Below the pieces are notes generated by a model. The model was given only the letters and a program-made list of their open reading frames with translations. It did not search any database and had not been told where the DNA came from. Made by a program: the position numbers and the translations under genes. Positions 12,206 to 21,645 of a stretch of DNA of 64,000 nucleotides are shown here, in pieces. This stretch comes from Takakia lepidozioides (Eukaryota; Streptophyta; Takakiopsida; Takakiales; Takakiaceae), in the NCBI GenBank assembly GCA_030704615.1, contig CM060731.1, positions 63,468,756-63,532,755 of the forward strand. The letters are read 5' to 3'. Position 1 is the first letter of the stretch; the number at the start of each line of letters is the position of its first letter.

Positions 12206-12507
12206 GCAATGAAGGCAAAGTAATAGGACATCCAAAATCAACAGGACACTATGTGCAGTATCTCATTGTTCGACAGTATAAACTCATCGTAGCTAAGAGT
12301 GTCCAAAGTTGAACTCACGTGAGCACAAACTCGGGTTTCGTCAGCAAATTTGGTTTTTTTTATTTTTTTATTTTTTTCCCTCAATCTCTTGTCCAAAATT
12401 GAACTCATGTATAGCACAAACTTGGTTTCGTCAGCAAAATTCGTTTTTGTGATTACATTTTTTTCGCTTGACAAACTGCTGTAACCGATGCGCTCATTCA
12501 ATAGTGG
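12206..12507. other. Short unique stretch before the LTR element
   Basis: Sequence between the minisatellite and the retrotransposon. It repeats the phrase TTGAACTCAYGT with CACAAACT(C/T)GG(G/T)TTTCGTCAGCAAA twice (about 12312 and 12400), a small local duplication. No gene is seen. Confidence 0.5.
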
Positions 12508-12512
12508 GATAA
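12508..12512. repeat. 5' target-site duplication, GATAA
   Basis: Matches 25725-25729 after the 3' LTR. Note that GATAA also stands directly before the 3' LTR (24758-24762). Confidence 0.75.
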
Positions 12513-13475
12513 TGTTAGAGGACTGTCGGGGACTTAGACACTTATACGGGATCTGTAGGGTACCCTTAATTTTTGCACAGACTGAGACCAACAGGAGCCT
12601 TAGGGGTGACAGCAGCGCACTGCAGAGGGGGGTTACACAGCCCGTCACAGTCGTCACAGCCGACACAGCCAACACAGCCGTCACAGTGGTCACAGCCGAT
12701 ACAGCCAACACAGCCCGTCACAGCCGACACAGCCGACACAGCCCGGCACAGCCACACAGCCAGTCACAGCCCGACACAGCCAAACACAGTCGCACAGCCA
12801 GTCACAGCCCGTCACAGTTTCACACAGCCAGTCACAGCTTGACACAACTGTCACGATCATAGGGAACGAAGAGTAGGACAGGGAACGACTGTGGGGAACA
12901 ACACCTGCGAAGGGAACATGTTAGTTCACAAACACGGTTAGTGAGGGAAACGGTTAGAACCGCGGAAATGAAGATAAAGGGAGAAACGGGGAATTGAGGG
13001 GGGATTCGGAGGAGGACTTCTTGGTGATAGAGGAGAGGGGATCGGGCAGAGATGGAGAACGGAAGTGAAGATAGAGAGATGATGAGTAGATGCTTGATAT
13101 ATGCAAGGCTGTAATGATATTGTAGAGTAGATTAGAGTCACAATGGCTTCGGCCTGATACCTGATAAATCATAATCGGATACTTTTACGATACAATCACA
13201 CTGTGTAGAGAGATCTGAGTGAAGCTGTGGAATGAATGGATGAGTTGATGGAATCCAATAGATTGATAAAGCAAACTGATACTTAATTATCAATGGTAAG
13301 ATAGTTAACATGAATACCAAAAGGGAAACAAATAGGAAACACCCCCATGATACACTAGCTGTAGGTCATGACTGATTGTTCTGCGCGGGCTGAGTACTTA
13401 GAGATTTCCAACTCTTCAATCTTGGAGTTTCCGCCTCGAATAGCGAAGGGATGGGTGAGTAAAAGCCGCGCAACA
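12513..13475 (+). repeat. 5' LTR
   Basis: 963 bp, starting TGTTAGAGG and ending GCGCAACA, so the ends are TGTT and AACA. It holds a CACAGCC array in its first third. A TATA-like TTGATATATGC lies near 13092, and an ATG at 13368 opens a frame that runs out of the LTR. Confidence 0.93.
12635..12840. repeat. CACAGCC short-period array in the 5' LTR
   Basis: About twenty CACAGCC-like words spaced 8-12 bp apart with variable two- to four-base linkers (GA, AA, CGT, AGT). The same array recurs in the 3' LTR at 24885-25090. A related but distinct array lies at 20224-20472 inside the element. Overlapping frames read as Q/P/H/T-rich peptides on + and C/G/V-rich on -, as expected of a simple array. Confidence 0.85.
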
Positions 13476-14063
13476 TTTGGCGACCATACTGGGGACCTGG
13501 GACATGAACAACCAGATGTGACAGGCATCTGGTGGGATCATGGTGGTTGGACCATTAAAGAATTTGAAGTGAATCAAATTCCCTGTGGAACGAAGGAAGA
13601 AAGATTGTCCAAACAATTCTTTCAAAGGTTCTTGGAATTGCCAGACGGTTGTAAAGAAAATATTCTTAAACGAGTGCATGATGCTGATCCAGAATGGGGT
13701 CTGGAGAAAGGAGTGATAAAGATTTATCAGGTAGCCTGTAAAGGAAGAGCACGTTGGTTACCAACATTGGTTTATGTGATAGCATTGCTATCCATTAAAC
13801 GAGTAGAGTTTGAAGGCTGGGAAGAAAGAAAGGTGAATGTTTATACTCATATGCATGAAGAGCTTGTACTGGTAAAGAATTGGATTCCAAAGGATATTTT
13901 GTGGATCAAACTCACACCAAGAACAGCTTTTCAGACTTGTTTGCCATATGGTTATATGGTAACGGAGACTTCAAGTATAGCCAAGGGTGCATTGAAGCTT
14001 GAAAGAAACCCAGGCATATACGAGAGATATTACAGAAGAGAGTTTTGGTTATTGCCACATTAA
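13368..14063 (+). CDS. Retrotransposon ORF1 upstream of gag, unknown function
   Basis: 231 codons are open from an ATG inside the last 108 bp of the 5' LTR, through the primer-binding site, to TAA at 14061-14063. Past the primer site the first in-frame ATG is only at about 13850, so the true start is unclear: it could be the LTR ATG, a non-AUG start or splicing. The peptide is mixed globular in character (HGGWTIKEFEVNQIP, GRARWLPTLVYVIALLSIKR, WIPKDILWIKL), with one hydrophobic stretch near residues 132-145. I know no family for it. Tat/Ogre elements are known to have an extra ORF before gag, and the position matches. It is in the same frame as the gag start at 14085 but separated by two stops. 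Confidence 0.55.
   Translation: MTDCSARAEYLEISNSSILEFPPRIAKGWVSKSRATFGDHTGDLGHEQPDVTGIWWDHGGWTIKEFEVNQIPCGTKEERLSKQFFQRFLELPDGCKENILKRVHDADPEWGLEKGVIKIYQVACKGRARWLPTLVYVIALLSIKRVEFEGWEERKVNVYTHMHEELVLVKNWIPKDILWIKLTPRTAFQTCLPYGYMVTETSSIAKGALKLERNPGIYERYYRREFWLLPH
13476..13496 (+). promoter_or_regulatory. Primer-binding site
   Basis: Directly after the LTR end comes TTTGGCGACCATACTGGGGAC. TGGCGAC...CTGGGGA resembles the tRNA-Arg-type primer sites I recall for Tat/Ogre elements. The tRNA itself was not checked. Confidence 0.7.
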
Positions 14064-14084
14064 AAGAAATGAAAGACATGGGAC

Positions 14085-16464
14085 ATGAGTGATGAAAGAG
14101 AAGCTAGACGACAGAGATATTCAGCAAAAAGAGAAAGCTATCTGAAAGCTAATTATCCATATCTTTGGGAGAGAGGAATAGACATAGGGGAATCATCTGG
14201 ACCTCTCACACCATTAAGATCAAAGAGTGCATCACCTATACCGGAAGAACTAGAGTTGGATGCCACTCCTGTTTCTTTGCAAGAAAGATTAAGGGAATTG
14301 GTACAGGAAGAAGATCAATCACGAGGTGAAAGATCTGAGGTACATCCTTGGATAAAAGACTTGACAGAAATCTTTGATAAGAGTTGGCATGGAACACCAA
14401 AAGCAGGAACTCCAGTTTCTGAAGCAGAAGGTGAAGAAGGAGAAGAGGATGTGGCAGAGCCAACGGAGAGTTCAGACTCTCCAACACCATTACAGTTGAG
14501 TTACATGAGTGAAGAAGAAACCCAAGGGCAGAACTTGGAGGATGAAAACAGAGAGAAGAAATTAGAAGAGGAAGAATATGAAGAAGTAGACCCAACAGCT
14601 GAGGTTGAGACTACAACCAGGACATCCCAACCCGTTGGACCTGGATCAAGTAGAGCACTTGGATCACAGGCCAACGAAGGTGTCGGCTCAGGGGGATCAG
14701 GCGGGCTGCCTGGATCTGGCTCTGGGGGACAGGGAGTGTGGGAAGTAGTGCAACTGAAGCTGGGAATACTATGAATATCGTGGGGCCAGAAGCAAGGAGT
14801 GCTCAAGGGCCACCACTTGGTGGAAGATCCACCACAAAAACAACAGGTCCAAAGGACCAGCACCAGCAAGGGTGCCAGCACCTGTCAGTGGGCAGAAGGT
14901 AGGGCCACAGATGGCGTTACAACCAACACGGGCAAAACCACCCTTTCCAATATATTCAGGAAAAGGGGATCCCGATGTACACATTAGCCAATTTGAGCAC
15001 ATGTGTATAGTGAACAATGAGAATGGCGATGATGCCAAGATGAGACTGTTTCCTTGTTCACTTATCAAGAAAGCAAGTGAATGGTATGCAAGATTCCCTG
15101 ATAATCATTTCCTAACCTGGAATGGCTTGAATACAGCATTTCGAAATAGGTTCAGGACAAGTAAAACTGAGGATGAAGTGTATGGAAGTTTACAACAGCT
15201 GAAGCAGAAGAAGCATGAAACTGTTGAAGAGTATATGGAGAAGATGGAATTGATGATGAAAAAGCTGGCTGCAGTACCAGCGCCCGGTTTACAGAAGACT
15301 TGGTTTGTGAGTGGATTAAGACCAGAGTTGCAAAAGAAAGTGGATATGTTACCCCATAATACAGTGGAGGAGGCATTTGAAACTGCGAACAGAATTGAGC
15401 AATTGGGAATGCTCAGGAGAGAGAAAAAAGAAGATGAGGACTCTGAGGATGAGTCAGATGAAGAAGAAGAGCAAGAACTAAAAAGAAAGAGTAAGAGAAA
15501 GGAGAAGTTGAAGAGGGATAACTATGAAAAAAAATTGGAAGAAATCTTGAAGAAGTATGCCACAGAGGCTGCAACACATTGGAGGAAGGGTGTATGGTGT
15601 GCAAAGTGCCAGAATGAAGGCCATACCACCACAGAATGCCACATGAAGGAGAAACACTGTACTATCTGTAAAATGGATAACCATTCTACTGAGAATTGTT
15701 ACTACAACAGAAGGACAGCTGCAAGAGAACCTGGGCAAGTAAGGGTGCATCAGGTGCAGCCCCAGCCAAGAAGAAACAATGATCAGGACCACTATGGTAG
15801 GTCTGGTGGTTATAACAATGGCATGGAAGGGAGAGGTAATTCAAGAGGGAATTACCAAGGAAATTCCAGAGGCAACTATCAGGGTAATCCAAGGGGGAAT
15901 TACCAGCCCGGGAATCAGGATTATAGAAATAATCCAAGAACAGACCAAGGGCGAGGACCCAATGGTGAAGAGCTATGTTACTATTGTAATCAGCCAGGAC
16001 ATCGCAAGGCAGCCTGTTCATTCTGGATAAGACACCAGAATGAGATGAGAGCTCCTGTGAATGAGGGCCCAGTGGTGGCAGCTCACATGGTTAGGCCATG
16101 TGTTGTACCAGAAGTAAGTACAATGATAGTAACAAGAAGTAAAGCCAAACTAATACCTCCAGTAGAAGAGGAAGAAGATGAGACTGGAAGTGGCAATGAT
16201 ATGCCTGAAGATGAAGAGACTTGGAAAGATGAGAAGGAACTGCACAAGGAAGTGGCAGATACTATAAGGGAAATGCAAAAGAGTACTGATATTCCTGTGG
16301 CAGATTCCTCTGATTCGGATGGAGAAAAAGAAGGGAGTGAGGAAGAAAGGAAAAAAGAAGATGCAGACATGCAAAGTAATGAAGAGACTTTGGCTGCAAG
16401 TAATATGTCAGACCAAAGCAGAAATTACCATTGGACAGCTATTAGCTGTGGCACCTTATTGTAG
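14085..16464 (+). CDS. Gag polyprotein, broken by two frameshifts
   Basis: Opens at the ATG of MSDEREARRQRYSAKRESYL. The first 220 residues are acidic and G/S-rich. The frame then shifts near 14735 and again near 14851; the third frame runs from about 14860 to the TAG region at 16464. That last part holds the capsid-like retrotrans_gag domain (PPFPIYSGKGDPDVHISQFE, SEWYARFP, EEYMEKMELMM, FVSGLRPELQ), an acidic/basic charged helix, and two CCHC knuckles near 15597-15700 (CAKCQNEGHTTTEC, CTICKMDNHSTENC). A run of RGNYQG-like repeats (about 15830-15910) separates these from a third knuckle near 15976 (CYYCNQPGHRKAAC). All three knuckles are CX2CX4HX4C. It packages element RNA. The gag-to-protease frame change near 16420 could be programmed. 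Confidence 0.8.
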
Positions 16465-17425
16465 GCACAGGCTGTATCAAGCAATCAATCGAATTGCCCA
16501 AGAGACAGGAAACACAGACCTGAACAGCAAGGTGACCAGTTATAATGTGAAGCCGGAAGGGCGAGAAACAGTCATGGACTTTGATGATTCTATGCCAGTA
16601 ATCCAATTGAGAATTGGAAGCACAGAACTAACTGATGTACTGATAGATGGTGGTTCTGGAGTAAATATCATGACAGACCAATTAAGGAAGAAGCTTGGTC
16701 TAAGTAACATGAAACCAGCCCCATTTACAGTAACAATGGCAGATCAAAGAAGTGTGCAGCCATTGGGATTAATAAGAGGAGTTAAGATACAGATACAGAA
16801 AATGATCTTTATGATCACAGTAACTGTATTAAAAATGGATGAAGTCATGGAGGCTTACTCCTTATTATTGGGACGTCCGTGGCTGAAACAGGCCAGGGTA
16901 TTCCATGACTGGAATTCTCAGTTACTAACCGTGCATAATGGGATACACGAGATACAAATTACCACAAAGAAATCTAGTAGATTACCTGCTACAAGAAGAC
17001 CTCGAGGAGTCAGAGAGTATGACTGGAGAGGAGGACTGGATGAGGAGCAGGAAGCTACCCTATTTGCTGCACACCCAGAGTGGGAGCAGGTTGCAGAGAT
17101 GCGGCTGGAAAGCCTAAGTTGTTTGAGAGGTATCTGCTGTGGTGTAGTGACAGCCACACCAACTGAAGAGGAAACCAGCATTTACCCATCACATTTCTAT
17201 GAAGAAAGAGTAGGAGAAATAGAAATCCTAGAAGAACCAGCCACTGTGAGCTTACAGGATGAAGTGGTGACTGGTTGGACAATCACAGCTGATGAGCAGG
17301 TGAGAGAAGTAAATGTGGGAACTAAAGAGGAACCGAGGATGGTGAAAGTAGGAGCTCATTTGGAGCCGGAATTCTTCGAAGAAGCTAAAAGCTTGTTCAT
17401 CAAATACAGAGATGTATTTGCTTAG
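16319..17425 (+). CDS. Retrotransposon aspartic protease and start of RT
   Basis: The meaningful part begins near 16425 (GQLLAVAPYCRHRLYQ). The retropepsin active site reads VLIDGGSGVNIM near 16640-16675, the DGG(S) variant usual in Athila/Tat-like elements, followed by LLLGRPWL near 16865. A charged linker leads to the RT entry, where KYRDVFA ends at a TAG stop (17423-17425). The open sequence continues in the same frame past the stop with the conserved RT approach region (SYEDLKGIPPEV), so the TAG replaces a codon that is normally tryptophan in this motif. It cleaves the polyprotein during particle maturation. Confidence 0.8.
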   Translation: MEKKKGVRKKGKKKMQTCKVMKRLWLQVICQTKAEITIGQLLAVAPYCRHRLYQAINRIAQETGNTDLNSKVTSYNVKPEGRETVMDFDDSMPVIQLRIGSTELTDVLIDGGSGVNIMTDQLRKKLGLSNMKPAPFTVTMADQRSVQPLGLIRGVKIQIQKMIFMITVTVLKMDEVMEAYSLLLGRPWLKQARVFHDWNSQLLTVHNGIHEIQITTKKSSRLPATRRPRGVREYDWRGGLDEEQEATLFAAHPEWEQVAEMRLESLSCLRGICCGVVTATPTEEETSIYPSHFYEERVGEIEILEEPATVSLQDEVVTGWTITADEQVREVNVGTKEEPRMVKVGAHLEPEFFEEAKSLFIKYRDVFA

Positions 17426-18952
17426 AGCTATGAGGATCTAAAAGGGATACCACCTGAAGTCTGTCAGCATAAGATTGAACTGGAACCAGGGTCAGTACCA
17501 ATCAAGCAGGCGAGGTATAGAATGAATCCCAACTACGCACAGAAGGTTGGAGAAGAGATAAAGAAGTTGGCTGAGGCTAAGTTTATATACCCAATAGAGT
17601 ATACAACTTGGTTGTCACCCATTGTTATAGTTCCAAGAAGAATGGCAAACTAAGAGTATGTGTGAACTATAAGAAGCTGAATGCTTGTACGAAGAAAGAT
17701 CCTTTCCCTTTGCCATTCACAGAAGCAGTATTAGACACTGTGGCAGGCCATGAGATGTACTCATTCATGGATGGCTTCAGTGGTTATAATCAAGTGCAAG
17801 TGGCAGAAGAAGACCAAGGGAAAACAGCTTTCATCACAGACTGGGGGGCTTATGCATACAAAGTCATGCCCTTTGGACTTTGTAATGCACCAGCGACCTT
17901 TCAGAGAGTGATAAGTGAATCTTTTCATGAGTATCTGGATGATTTCATGCAGGTATTCTTGGATGATTTCAGTGTGTACAGCTCTAAGAGTGAGCACTTG
18001 CATAAATTGGAGTTATGTTTGGCCAGATGCAGGATGAGAGGTCTGGGCCTGAATCCAGAGAAGTGTACTTTCTGTGTGAAATCAGGGGTGCTTCTGGGAC
18101 ACATTGTGTGTAAGAAGGGACTCCTTGTGGATCCAGAAAGACAGAGTCATCAAAGCTCCCACCACCAGTGAATGTTAAAAGTCTACGGAGATTCCTTGGG
18201 CAAACCAGTTATACAGGAGATTTGTCAAAAGGTATGCAACAAATAGCAGCACCATGAGCAAACTACTGAAGAAAGAAGAAAGATGCAGTGTTTGCCTGGA
18301 CAGCTGAATGTCAACAGGCATTTGAGGAACTTACACTGTCAGTAACAACTACACCTGTGCTGAGTTAACCCTCACTGGCATGTAGTATTCCATGTTTCAC
18401 TGCGATGCATCAGGAGAAGCGTTGGGAGCGGTGTTAGCCCAGAATGTACAGGGAATATAGATTCACCTGTGTACTATGCTAGCCGGTTGATGAACAGTGC
18501 TGAGAGGAACTATAGCACAACGGAAAGAGAAGCATTGGCAATGATCTATGCAGTGAAGAAATTCAGGCATTACCTGTTGGGCAAGAAGTTTATGTTCTAT
18601 GTGGATCACCAGGCTCTGATATACCTGGTAAACAAACCTCTGATAAGCGGAAGAATAGCAAGATGGTTGATAATCTTGCAGAGTTTGAGTTCGAGGTTGT
18701 TTACAAGCCTGGAAGACTGCATCTTGTGGCGGATCATTTGTCACGATTGTCAACAGGAGAACCAGCCACAGGAATAGATGATCAATTACCAGATGCGAGT
18801 CTCTTTGCAGTGGAGGTGCAGGGAAGTGCAGATGACTGGTTAGATTGGCAGTGGCCAATCAGATACTACCTTGCTCATGGTCAGTGCCCACCTAGTTATG
18901 GTAAGGAGCAGAGGAAGAGAATCGCTATCAAAGCTTTACCTTATATATGGTA
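17426..18952 (+). pseudogene. Reverse transcriptase and RNase H, frame broken several times
   Basis: RT palm and fingers are readable: KLRVCVNYKKLNACTKKDPF, SFMDGFSGYNQV (first catalytic Asp), VMPFGLCNAPATFQR and the active-site box FLDDFSVYS near 17960. RNase H follows (YYASRLMNSAERNYSTTERE, YVDHQAL, then GRLHLVADHLSRL). Frames break near 17628, 18146-18160, several times between 18200 and 18400, near 18672 and near 18945. Most look like single-base losses in short runs. No continuous RT-RH-IN product can be made from this copy as given, unless the breaks are assembly errors. Confidence 0.8.
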
Positions 18953-20071
18953 GGAAGCAGAATGTATAAGTTAGGACCTGATGGAGTACTAAAACGATGC
19001 TTGTACCACCATGAAGTAAATAAAGTTTTGGCGGAAGTTCATAAAGGAGTGGCTGGAGGTCATTTTGGAGAAGAGACTACCAGTAGAAAGATACTACTCG
19101 CAGGATACTGGTGGCCTACTTTGTTCAAAGATGTACACGAGTATTGTCAGAAGTGTGATGAATGTCAGAGGCTAGGACCTTTGCAGAGATCTGGAAGGAT
19201 GGCCTTGCATCCTACAATGCCTACGGAACCATTTCAGAAATGGGGACTAGACTTTGTTGGACCAATTAACCCACCATCCAAGAATACACGAAACAGGTAC
19301 ATAATTACAGCCACTGATTATACTACAAAGTGGGTGGAAGCTAAAGCTTTGAGGGACAACACAGCCAAGTCCACAGCAAGGTTCCTGTACGAGAACATAC
19401 TTACACGATTTGGCTGTCCCTTAGAATTTATCAGTGATCAAGGAAGTCACTTCATGAATGAGACCATTGAGTTGTTGACTAAAGAGTTTATGATTGTGCA
19501 TAGAAAGAGTACAACATATTACCCACAGGGTAATGGGCAGGCAGAGGCTACCAACAAAATACTATGTACTATCTTGGCTAAGATAGTCAATGCAAACAGA
19601 ACGGATTGGGATACAAAGCTGCTGACAGCTTTGTGGTCATACAGGACTTCATATAAAGTCACCACTAAGTATACACCATTCCAATTAGTTTATGGTATGG
19701 AAGCCTTACTTCCAGTGGAATTCCTGTTACCTACCATGAGAACGGAGTGGGGAAAAAGAATGGAATTGCAAGACTCCATCAAGGTCAGGAAACATGAATT
19801 ATACCATGTGGAAGAAGTACGTGCTGATGCAGCTGATAATATGACCAGAATTCAGATGAAGCGAAAGGAACAGTTTGATGAAGGCAAGTTAAAGACTTTT
19901 AAGACGGGGGATTTGGTTCTATGGTTGCAGAAGAAAGGAAAGATTCAAGCTTCTAAGCTTAAATCACCGTGGAAAGGACCTTATGTCATACAAAAGATGT
20001 ATGATAACAACACCGCCATGTTACAAACCATTAACAAAGAAATGCTGGAAGAGTCAATGCAAATAAGTTGA
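18947..20071 (+). CDS. Retrotransposon integrase
   Basis: 374 codons. The N-terminal HHCC zinc domain reads HKGVAGGH...CQKCDECQ near 19035-19175. The catalytic core has its three acidic residues at GLDFVGP (about 19249), SDQGSHF (about 19435) and GQAEATNK (about 19540). A GPY/F-type motif (SPWKGPYVIQK) lies near 19965, and no chromodomain follows. The frame breaks near 20052, after which another frame continues (KLKGYSGIHDKP) into the CACAGCC-type array, so the natural C-terminus was probably longer. Integrase inserts the cDNA. The 5-bp target duplication around this element is the expected product. Confidence 0.88.
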   Translation: MVGSRMYKLGPDGVLKRCLYHHEVNKVLAEVHKGVAGGHFGEETTSRKILLAGYWWPTLFKDVHEYCQKCDECQRLGPLQRSGRMALHPTMPTEPFQKWGLDFVGPINPPSKNTRNRYIITATDYTTKWVEAKALRDNTAKSTARFLYENILTRFGCPLEFISDQGSHFMNETIELLTKEFMIVHRKSTTYYPQGNGQAEATNKILCTILAKIVNANRTDWDTKLLTALWSYRTSYKVTTKYTPFQLVYGMEALLPVEFLLPTMRTEWGKRMELQDSIKVRKHELYHVEEVRADAADNMTRIQMKRKEQFDEGKLKTFKTGDLVLWLQKKGKIQASKLKSPWKGPYVIQKMYDNNTAMLQTINKEMLEESMQIS

Positions 20072-20223
20072 AGGGGTACAGTGGTATCCATGACAAACCC
20101 CTGCAGCATGATTTGCATGTTGAACCGCAAGAGCAGTCACGGGCTGCACCAGTGTTACGAACGGAGTATGGAGCACTTGTCGCTAGGCCCAGCATATATG
20201 ACCAGGGTGGGCAAAACAAACGT

Positions 20224-20472
20224 GACACAGCCTATCACAGCCCACACGGCGCACACAGCCTATCACAGCCCATCACGACGTGACACACACAGCCTATCAC
20301 AGCCCATCACAACGTGACATAGCCTATCACAGCCCAGCACGGCGCAACACAGCCTATCACAACCTACCACACGTGTCATAGCCTCATCAGCCTATCACAG
20401 CTTACCACAGTGCATCACAGCCTATCACAGCGTAACACAGTATGACACAGCCTGTCACAGCTCAACACAGCC
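20224..20472. repeat. Internal CACAGCC/TATCACAGCC array after integrase
   Basis: The words CACAGCCTATCACAGCCCA, ACGTGACA and CATCACRACGTGAC recur, with a larger period of about 35-40 bp. It lies between integrase and the extra ORFs. Its core word is the same as in the LTR arrays, but the linkers differ (TAT here; GA, AA and CGT in the LTRs). Confidence 0.82.
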
Positions 20473-20532
20473 TACTAAAGTTACACGATCCATAGAATCA
20501 GTGACAAGTGGACGCATAATAACTTCAGGAAA

Positions 20533-21645
20533 ATGGCTGACGGAAGAGGAAACGGAAATTACTTTAAAAATAGACACGTGGAGGTCAGGGCGCGACACAC
20601 ACAGCCAAGAAGGAAGTGCAAGAACAGGTGTCAAAAAGAAAGAGGACAAGAACGGCCGTCAAAAGGGATGAAAGGCGGGCCCATTAATGAGTACGGAAAA
20701 AGGGAAACGGAACGAACGGCAAGTACAGAAAAGCGGAATTCTTGTCACATGTGTGATCCTAGTGGACTATCCAACAGGGAAAGTCCACTAAAGAAGATAA
20801 AATCTAAAATCCAGTCACAGCGGATACAGCCAATAGAAAACCAGAGAAAGGATCAAGAAAATGGAGGGAAATTGAGCGCAAGAGGCGGCGTCGTTCTGAG
20901 TAACGGGCGTCTCGACAGGACAGACCATCAATGCTATACCTTGGAAACTATGGAGGAACTAACAGACTATACGCTCGCAATATTACTTACGCAGTGGCAT
21001 AGACACGAAAGGACAGAGCAGAGCTTTTCTCTTGAGCGATGCTTGCAAGCCCCGCAGGCTTACAAGAAATTACCCATAGCTTTCTGCGGCAACCATACGT
21101 TTATGCTTTGTGCACTACAGGCATTCCTGCAGTTGTTACAGCCAAAACAGTTCTGTGAGTCTAAAATGAAGAGAGTGAGAGGAATGGAGGAAATCAGGGT
21201 GAAGAGCACCACAATTCTGCAGAAACAAACGATTGCTACCCCACAGGCGATACAGATACTGGAGGAGCTGAGATTGCAAGGATTGCAAAGCCTAGATTGG
21301 ACACTACACCATAGACAGTACATGTTACAATTTTTGCAGAACTTTGAGCCAAGGACAGGAACAACAACGGTGAAGGGAGTTGAATTAATGATTACTCCCC
21401 TATACCTCCAGCAATTGTTTCGATTGCCAGCAGGTCAGGTGCATGTGGAGGAACACAGGGCAAGACTGCAAATAGGGGACTTATTCCAAGAAGGGAGTTT
21501 CTTTAAAACTCAGGGTTATGCTTGTACCAAGGCTGTGTACCCAGGGTTAAAAGAGGTAGGCCAGGTATTGAACGTTCTGATTGCATTGAAACAGAACCAA
21601 CAGTATTTGAGCAGATCCTTCACGGGGAAATACTCAAAGGCCTGA
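20533..21645 (+). CDS. Extra retrotransposon ORF3, first part, unknown function
   Basis: 370 codons from ATG (MADGRGNGNYFKNRH). The first 130 residues are strongly basic with R/K/Q runs. The rest is globular (MEELTDYTLAILLTQWHRHE, GNHTFMLCALQAFLQLLQP, KGVELMITPLYLQQLFRLPA). Near 21612 the frame shifts: the other frame continues seamlessly with FEQILHGEILKGLKGQEVQW, so this and the 21522-23486 frame were probably one protein. The pattern 'GVEL...LYLQQLFRLP' followed by 'WADIMYNAL' recalls the putative plant transposon proteins placed after pol or alone in Athila-type elements. That resemblance is from memory. Confidence 0.65.
   Translation: MADGRGNGNYFKNRHVEVRARHTQPRRKCKNRCQKERGQERPSKGMKGGPINEYGKRETERTASTEKRNSCHMCDPSGLSNRESPLKKIKSKIQSQRIQPIENQRKDQENGGKLSARGGVVLSNGRLDRTDHQCYTLETMEELTDYTLAILLTQWHRHERTEQSFSLERCLQAPQAYKKLPIAFCGNHTFMLCALQAFLQLLQPKQFCESKMKRVRGMEEIRVKSTTILQKQTIATPQAIQILEELRLQGLQSLDWTLHHRQYMLQFLQNFEPRTGTTTVKGVELMITPLYLQQLFRLPAGQVHVEEHRARLQIGDLFQEGSFFKTQGYACTKAVYPGLKEVGQVLNVLIALKQNQQYLSRSFTGKYSKA

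Noticed and set aside
11853-12212. 119-codon frame considered as a gene
   Set aside because: It runs exactly through the minisatellite and repeats with it; no coding character.
12635-12840. CACAGCC arrays considered as a CRISPR array
   Set aside because: The units are 8-12 bp without spacers of constant size, they lie in eukaryotic LTRs, and there are no cas genes.
12488-12862. Frames rich in T/A/H/S/Q/P considered as proteins
   Set aside because: They are translations of the CACAGCC array, duplicated identically in the 3' LTR.
14872-14874. Gag start at the GTG of VPAPVSG
   Set aside because: A GTG start is unlikely in a plant element; the frame is entered from upstream after a frameshift near 14851, and the ATG at 14085 is the better gag start.
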